DNA of 64,000 bases from Odobenus rosmarus divergens. Lineage: Eukaryota; Chordata; Mammalia; Carnivora; Odobenidae. The position numbers were made by a program, and so were the translations under genes. This document shows positions 56,390-64,000 of the stretch, in pieces; the first letter of the stretch is position 1, and each line of letters starts with the position of its first letter. The notes under the pieces were generated by a model. The model had not been told where the DNA came from. It saw nothing but the letters and a program-made list of their open reading frames with translations, and did not search any database. The stretch covers positions 1,657,384 through 1,721,383 of the forward strand of contig NW_004450460.1 of the NCBI RefSeq assembly GCF_000321225.1, given 5' to 3'.

Positions 56390-59300
56390 GATGATAGCTG
56401 TGCAAGGGGCAGAAACCTGTCCTGGGAGAGGAAGGGACGACAGAAGGGGGAGCATCTGGGTCTTGGTCCTCATGGCCCAGCTGGATCTTGGATCCACCCA
56501 CAGCCATAGTCACCGTGGATGGGGGAGAGGGACCAGGGACCCATCCGTGACCTTGAGCAGGTGTACAACCCTCTCTGGGCACTAGGTTCTACTTCCAGTG
56601 GTGGTGGTGGGGTGTCTATGTGGAGGGAGGATGGGGTGTTCCTGCGGGCTATGGAGGGGTGTGTGCAGTGGGGTGTGTCGTGGGGGGGTATATGTGGCTG
56701 TTTCTGTGGGGATGAGTGTGAGTACTTTTGAGTCTGTGGGAATGAGCAGGTACGGGTGCTTTTTCGGGGTGCACACACTGGGGTTGGGATATGGATGGGG
56801 CGGGGTCCTCAGGCTCTTCCATGCACCTGGAGCTTTGCCCTGTGGAGCCCCGCACCTTACTCACACGCAGGCTCCCACTGCCCAGCCTGCATCCACCTGC
56901 CCCCCCGGGCAGGGCTCCGGCCACTCTCACAGCTGTGGGCCCTGATGCACCGGGCTGCCCACACTCCAGCTTCTGCTCCAACAGCACCCCTCACCCACCC
57001 AGCCCTCTCCTGCTTCCGGGGGGTTCAGCTCTCCTAGGGCCGTGACACACCGGGTCGTTCCAGCCAGGCCACAGAGAATCCCTGGGTGTTGGGGGCCCGC
57101 AGCTGCCCTGACCAGCCGGCAGTTCCCGGCATTTCCTACAGACTGGCGCCCCCACGTGGCCATCTGGGGCATCACCTCCCTCCCAGTCCACCCCTTTGTG
57201 GGGGGAAAAGAGGAAGCAGCCTGCCTGGGGTCGGGTTCAGCAGGCAGCTGGGGGGCAGGGGAGCCTGAAGTCTGTGCAGAAATGCCTGGCTTCCTTGGCG
57301 GGGCCCCGGGCCAGCTAGAATTGGGCTAAACCGTAGGTGGAGTGCACAGGTCCCCATTTCCCAGATCCCGGAGCTGGAGGCAGGATTTCTTGGAAGTCCC
57401 CAACACTGGTGGTCAGTGGGTGGTGCTTTGCAGGCTGGGGTCAGCAGCATAGGTCAGAATGTCACAGGTGTCCATACCAGGCCCAGACAGCTAGGAAGGA
57501 GCAAGGGACCACCCGGAATTCTCTGAGCCAGCAGCCCCTGCCCTCCCGCAGGCACCCCCACTCCCTCTGGGGTCTGCCCGGCCCACCCACCCGCCACCAG
57601 CCATCCAGGCATTTTCGGGGCATGACAACCCACTGGGGGCTCTTATCACTCCCACTTGACAGATGAGGAACGGGAGCCTGGCAGTGGGTGGGGGTGGGAC
57701 CAAGGCCTTTTGACCCCATGGGCCAGGCTGCCTCTGCCACCGTGGGGAGGGGGCCTTTCAGGAGGAGGTGTCCTGCCTTGATGGAGGGGAGGCATCCATT
57801 CTTGGCTGTGAGTCAGGACATCACATGCAGGGGTGAGCAAGGCCGCAGGGGGCCTGTGACCATTCGGCCCACGAGGGGTGGGGGCCAGGAGGGGCCTGGT
57901 GCTGGTCTGGGGTCTCAGTCTGGTCCTGAGGAGGGTGGGCCGTCTGTGTCCTGCTCTACAGCCCAGCCGGCTCTGGGATCCATCCGCCAGCATCGTCCCC
58001 ACCCACAGGCCGCGGGGGTGCAGAGGACCAGTCACTCTGGGCACAAGCCTCTCTGTCTGCAGTGGGGTGGACGCCCAGAGCAGCAGGAACATGGCTGTGT
58101 GGCCTCATCAGCCTCCCTGTCTCTCTGTCTGTCTCTCACACACACAGACATACAATTAGGGAGGAAGATGAAGGTCACAGACAGGACCTTGGAGCTGTGC
58201 GGCAGTGTAACCAGGCGGCCACACGGTGGGGCCCTCGCCCCATTTTTGGAGTCTGCATCAACCAGAGGAGAGGTGTTAGCTTCCCCAGGTGACAGGAAAG
58301 GAAAGAAGGGGTCAGAGGTCAACAGATGCCAGACGGGGGAGTGGGACGGAGTGGGGGCCTGTGTCTCCACCGGGCTGCTATCGGGGAGCCCAGGCTGGCC
58401 CAGCACCGAGGACGAAAGGACAGGACCCCTGAAAGGCCGAGCGCTGGCTTGTGACTGGGGGGCCGCGGAGGCAGGGAGGGGCAGCCGGCCGGGGCTGCGG
58501 CCCACCAGGCCCCGGCGAGGTGCCGGTGCCTGGAGCCCCCTCCTTCAGTCTGCAGGACCAGCCTCGGGCTGGCACTTCCAGGCAGGACAGGGTCACTCAA
58601 GCCCCCAGGAGCAGGCATGGCTCCCACTGGGATTCCCACAGGTGGGAAGGGGGGACCCCCAAAACTCCTCCCCAGTCCCATCTTACGGCTCTGGCTCTCC
58701 CCTGTGGCCGTGGTGTGGACTAGGGGTGTCATAGACTGACGGGGGCCAGGCCTGAGGACACGGGGGTCCCCAACACACGCACGCAGCCACAAACACGTGT
58801 GCACACACACGCGTGTGCTGGCCCTTCGTTCACGTGGAGAGGACGATAAAAGGCTCAGCCCAGAAAGACAGACCGCAGCCTGCGAGGGAGGGGCAGACAG
58901 ACGTCATCTGGGGACAAGGAGGGCCCCCCTCAGAGGCTGCCCCCAGGCAGAAAGTGCACCCCTCCTTACAACATCATCCGGGGGAAGGGGTTGTAACCCC
59001 TGTGGCGTGGCCGTCTCCAGCCGCACCGCCCACTGTCCAGTCCCAGGGTGGGGACAGAGGGCAAAGCCATCCTGGTGATCTCTGCCCCCGCCCCCCTCAC
59101 CCACCCCCCTGACAGGGTCAGCATCCCTTTTGCATCCAGTACCGGGCCTGGCCACAGGCAGGAAATGCTGGGGCCAGACTGATGACAGAAGCTGCTGGGC
59201 ATCCAGGGGCGGCCGCTGCTGCCTGCTGAGCCCTCGCAGCCCCAAAGAGCCTGTGTCAGAGTCCCCCTGCCGGGTATCCAAGGTCGACCCAGAATGGGCC

Positions 59301-60840
59301 TCCCAGACGCATCCAGCCCGAGACCCCAGCTACACGGCAGGTAGCCCCGGCCAGCTCTGCCTGACCCGTCCACCCTCGGCAGCCTGGCTGCCACAGATGG
59401 TGGCCTGGAGGGCTGTCGGCATGAGTGACCGCAGCAGGTGGCCAAGGCGCGGCCCTCACTGGCCCCGCAGAGCTGGCACCTGTGGGCAGATACCACTCGG
59501 GGCTGAAGGAATCAGCCGCCGCCCAACCCCAGGGGCTCCCGGCCTGGGAGCGAGGGGGCAAAGCTCACAGCAGCATAGACCTTCCAGGCCCCAAGCATGC
59601 CTGGGAGGGGCGGGCCAGTTGGAGAGCCCAGAGTAGGGAGGAGGCCTGGCAGACCCCAGAGGACCCTTTACACCCACCTGCTTGGAACACCCTGGTCCTT
59701 CCTGGCCGGCCAGCCCCGTCTCCACTGGGACCTCACTGACCGCACTCCCCTCCCCACATGCCCCCTTGTCCACTTCCCCAGGGGCCAACGAATGTGGGGG
59801 TAGACGTCTGTGGGGGCTCCCTGCCCTATACTCTGAATCTCCAATGTCAGGGCCCTCCCTCCTCAGCCTGGGCCTTCCTGAGACTGGAACCCTCTGGATA
59901 GAGCCTCTGGCTGGCTGGGGTCCCTGTACCCATCATGACCTCCAATGAGGAGACCAGCCCGCCCCAGAACCTGGGTGTCAGCAGGCCCCCAAGGAGCTCC
60001 TGCAACTGAGGCTTGCTGCTTCACAGCCAAACTAGGTCACAGGACAGGACCTCAGGGCCATTCGTGCCCGGATCTGCTCCCAGTGCCACGGGACCAGTGC
60101 TGGGTCAGGTGGGCATGGTCAGTGCCCAGAGCGGTCTAGCTGGGGTGGACTCCTCCAACCACTCCTGGGCCTCCCACTTGGAGGCTCAGTGTCCCCACTG
60201 TACCCCTGTTGCTCAATCCTCTAGAGCCAGTGGGAGTGGGCTCCCCTGAGAAACTCACAACTCCCACCCCTGAGGTGGCCCTCACCCCACCCCCACCCAT
60301 CACCCACCCTAGCACCTGACCGAGGAACACCTGACCTAGGGTCAAAGCCCACGTCCGTGCTGGGCACCCATCTTGCCTCCTGTGACCCGTTCACACATCT
60401 TCCTCCTTCCATCCTCTCTGCAGTCATCTGACCACCTGCCCTGCCTGTCCTCACACGCTCACTCAGGCACAAGCAGCACCCATACAGTGAACAAGGGCCA
60501 GCCGTGTGCAAAACGACTGTGGCATCAGACCAGTGTGGCCAAAACCCCAAATTATCGAATCCTTTAGGAAGGTGAAAACAGATAGTTTCAAAGCAAATGC
60601 ATTAAAACAACAGTCCAGCTGCTTTTGAATATTTTCATTCATTCAGATGCCTGGGAGCCCACTCTGAACCACACTTTGTATGGGCATAATTGTAGAGACA
60701 TGTGGACTCTGCCTCCCACAAGTTCATAATTCAATAAGAAATAAATTGCATTTTAACTCATGTCCATTTGCTCAGTAAAAGTATTGAGACTTAATGGATA
60801 GATAGGTGGATGAATAGATCACTGGATGAAAACAGGGAAG
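56390..60840. other. Intergenic, nothing assigned
   Basis: No exon or RNA gene seen. A MIR core (ttgacagatgaggaacgggag) lies near 57655-57680. Confidence 0.4.
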
Positions 60841-60844
60841 GAAA

Positions 60845-61690
60845 GGAGAGGTGGATGGAAGGATGGATGGATGGATGATGTGGATGGATGGATGGATGGA
60901 TGGATGATGTGGATGGATGGATGGATGGATGGATGGATGGATGGATGGATGATGATGGTGGATGGGTGGATGGATGATGATGGATGGAAGGATGGATGGA
61001 AGGATGGATGGATGGATGATGGTGGATGGATGGATGGATGGATGATGGTGGATGGATGGATGGATGGATGATGATGGTGGATGGATGGCTGGATGGATGA
61101 TGATGGTGGATGGATGGATGGATGAATGGATGATGGTGGATGGATGGATGATGATGGATGGATGGATGGGTGAATGGAAGGAAGGAAGGATGGGTGGATG
61201 GATGGATGGACACATGGAAGGATGGGTGGATGGATGATGGTGGATGGATGGATGGATGATGGTGGATGGATGGATGGANNNNNNNNNNNNNNNNNNNNNN
61301 NNNNNNNNNNNNNNNNNNNNNNNNNNNNNNNNNNNGGATGGGTGGATGGATGATGGTGGGTGGATGGATGATGGTGGATGGATGGATGGATGGAAGGGTG
61401 ATGGTGGTTGGAAGGATGGATGGATGGGTAGATGGAGAAATGGAAAGATGGGTGGATGGATTGAAGGGCAAATGGAAGGATGGATGGATGGATGGATGAT
61501 GATGGTGATGGAAGGATGGATGGATGGATGGACACATGGAAGGATGGGTGGAAGGGTGATGGTGGTTGGAAGGATGGATGGATGGATGATGGTGGATGGA
61601 AGGATGGATGGGTGGGTAGATGGATGGATGGAAAGTTGGGTGGATGGATGGACAGATGGAATTTGGGTTGATGGATGGATGAGTGGATGG
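60845..61690 (+). repeat. (TGGA)n tetranucleotide array
   Basis: About 850 bp of (tgga)n with gatgatgg interruptions on the plus strand. The long minus-strand frames rich in His-Pro-Ser are repeat artefacts. A run of 57 N interrupts it. Confidence 0.95.
61279..61335. other. Assembly gap (57 N) in the TGGA array
   Basis: 57 unknown bases within the microsatellite; the true repeat length is therefore not known. Confidence 0.98.
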
Positions 61691-61699
61691 GGAAACTGG

Positions 61700-64000
61700 G
61701 AAGATAGACCTTTGCTGTGTTCAGAAGGCCCTCTAAATCTACATTCCTGGTTCAGAAGCTCTACTCCAGCTTCCTGTGTGCTCTGAGTAATTGAATCAAT
61801 CGTCTTGCAAACAGGCCTAAAAGGCTTAAAACCCAAAGCTTTCCCAATGTCAGACCTGGTGGGTAGTCAACATAACCCCTAAAACCCTGGCCACCTGAGT
61901 CTTCACAGGCATGGCAGGGGCTGCACAGCTCCTGCCCCTGGGGTCTTACAAGTCCTCAGCTGAGTTTCCATACACCAAGTTAAGGCTGAACGGATAAACA
62001 GATGGATCACAGATAGATAGGTGCACACATCTGCGTAAGTCCCTAAAAGGAATCTCAAGACCCCCCGGGAGAATGCTAAGAGCTATCTGGTGCCCAGATC
62101 CCTCTTGTCCTCTAAGCCCAGCTGAATGGTCGTCCCTCCAGGAAGACTTCTCTGAACTCAAGGGGCGCCACCTGTCCTCCTCCTCCGGCCATGAGTCATT
62201 GAGAGCTCCTTGAGTTCTGGACCATGTCATCCTGTAGTGCCTGGTTCTGTCCTGGGCACGCACCAGGCTCTGCCCTGAGCAGGAAGCAGGGTGTGAAAAT
62301 GCCATGCCTGTGCAGGTGGGAGGTAGAGGCCCGACCCCTCCCTCCCCTGGGTCTGCATCCACCTGACAACCCTGAGCACAGTCCCCACCAGACCCCTCCT
62401 TCCAGACCCAGCCCTTTGGAGCACTCAGAGAGGTGCAGAGCATAGCTTGGGGAGCAGGGAGAGGGCAGGGCTCTAAGCCTGCCCCGCCCTACCCGGTGCC
62501 TACAAGTGCCTCCCGGGAAAGGTTCCTCTGCAGGGGCCCCTGCACACAAGCCCACACCCACCCAAGGTGCCCAGCACCTTGCAAGGATGAGGGGATGAGG
62601 AGCCATGGGGTGGCAAGTGGGGTTGTCCTGCTTCTGGGACCTGGGACCTAGGACCTGGGACCTCCTGGAGTAGGGCTGGGAGGCTGTCTCAGCCCCTGCC
62701 CCAGAATTCACAACCCTTCCCCCGGCCCTCCCCCCTCTCCCCTGGGGAGATTTGCAATCCCTCGCCATAACTTGTTGGTCCTGTTTGGAAGGGAAGGGCT
62801 GCCAGATTCTTGGGGAGCCCAGGGCTCAGGCGTTGGCTCAGGGAGAGGTGAGCGTGCAGGAAGCGTGGAGGCAGCAGGCCCAGGGGCTTATGTGAGCAGG
62901 GCCTGCGCGTGCTGGAGCTCTTGCACACAGTCAAGCACATGACATGCGAGGTCTGCCGTGTGCACATGGACAGAGATGCGTGTTGGTAATGCCCAGCTGT
63001 GTGCTGTGCGTGTTGGTGGGTGAGCGCACATACCTGCGTCCTCCCTTACCTGTGCCAGCCACTGGAGACGCCAGGCCTGCAGAAGGAATCCCCAGCTGCC
63101 TGAGGCTCCGGGGTCCTAGCTGGTCACCACTGACTGGTGCTCCCCAGGTGGGGGGACCCGGCAAGACCCAGGGGCTGTGGGGTGCCCGCCCGAGGGCAGG
63201 GAGTGCCTGGCATCCCCGGAGGCCCCGCCCCCTGGTAAGTATCTCTCCCTGTGGTCAGCCCCGGCGTATGTCTGAAGGCCAGTGGGGAATGGTTCGCTCC
63301 CTGCTGGTGGCCACAGGAGGCCCAGGCAGGGATCTGAGCATCTGGGAGTGGCAGGCGCTCTCCCCAAACCTCCCGCCTTTGCCCAGAAGGCTGCCGGAGC
63401 AGCGGGGTCCCTGAAGAGCCCCACTCACCCGGAAATCTCTGCAATCCTGGGCCATAAAGAGGCCACCTGCCTTTCTGAATCTGTGATTTTATAACAAAAT
63501 GAAGAGATAAGTTGGCTTTGATTCTGGCTCTGTTTTATGAGCTTATGTTTTTATTCCCTCTCTTGTTCGGGGGAACAAACGGGTTTATGGCTGGGCCCCC
63601 CTCTCTCCATCAGCTGCTCTGATAAGGCTGGGTCCTGGCCCCCTCCCACACCTGCTGTGGGTGGGCCAGGGCCTCCTCCACCAGGCCAGGCATGTGTCAC
63701 CGGGGGGCTGAGGATGGCCTGTGTGGCAGCTCCCACACACCCCCAAAGTCTCTGGACCGGGGCTCCCCACAAGCCAACTCGATGCCACCCAGGTTCTGCG
63801 GTGTGTAGGCCACAGGGCAGTGCCCAGCTTCAAAGAGGCAGGAGGAAGCCTTCGGGCCCTACCCCTGCCAGTCTGGGGACATCAAAGGGCCTGCCCAGGG
63901 GGTGGCAGGCAGTCGGGACAGGCGCAGAGCTGCCAGCGGCTCCATCTCCAGAGGGAGCGGCCAGGGCGGGCCAGCCTCACCCTGGGTCCGGCCGGAGGCC
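61700..64000. other. Intergenic, nothing assigned
   Basis: No exon, RNA or recognisable regulatory gene feature was found to the window end. Confidence 0.4.

Noticed and set aside
60772..61836. 354-aa His/Pro/Ser-rich frame
   Set aside because: Translation of the TGGA microsatellite.
63290..63320. CTCF-like ccctgctggtggccacagg
   Set aside because: The core has the wrong bases in the GGGGGC half; too weak to list as a site.

Overview
This is a mammalian window containing the imprinted growth-factor cluster IGF2 – INS – TH, all three genes on the minus strand. The predicted C-peptide of insulin ([14 protein letters not shown]...), the insulin signal peptide and the overall gene order look carnivoran; the exact species cannot be read from the sequence. 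The DNA is GC-rich, with CpG-dense blocks at the IGF2 promoters, many simple repeats and old MIR/L2/L1 remnants. I found no clear young carnivore SINE.

Layout. 1-2.37 kb: flank 3' of IGF2. 2.37-17.2 kb: IGF2, with a long 3' UTR, the E-peptide exon (5606-5845), an assembly gap that has swallowed the C/A/D-domain exon (6053-6439), an intronic mir-483 hairpin, the signal/B-domain exon (8108-8270), the P4 and P3 leader exons, an alternative coding exon for an N-terminally extended pro-IGF2 (12917-13078), a ~2.9 kb degenerate ~30-bp repeat, and a CpG island with an intact ZBED6-type element. 17.2-31.5 kb: the INS-IGF2 interval, holding two exons that extend insulin exon 2 into an open INS-IGF2 chimeric reading frame, CTCF-like motifs and a G-rich minisatellite. 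31.55-32.52 kb: INS, complete. 34.7-43.1 kb: TH, 13 coding exons, 495 aa, intact. 43.4-64 kb: no gene seen; interspersed and tandem repeats only, including a (TGGA)n tract broken by a second gap.

Function. IGF2 and INS encode related hormones, TH makes the first committed step of catecholamine synthesis. The three lie head-to-tail, so read-through from INS into IGF2 exons is structurally possible, and the intergenic sequence preserves a frame for it. All exon limits were read by eye from GT/AG signals, frame continuity and recall of the mammalian orthologues; no alignment was run.
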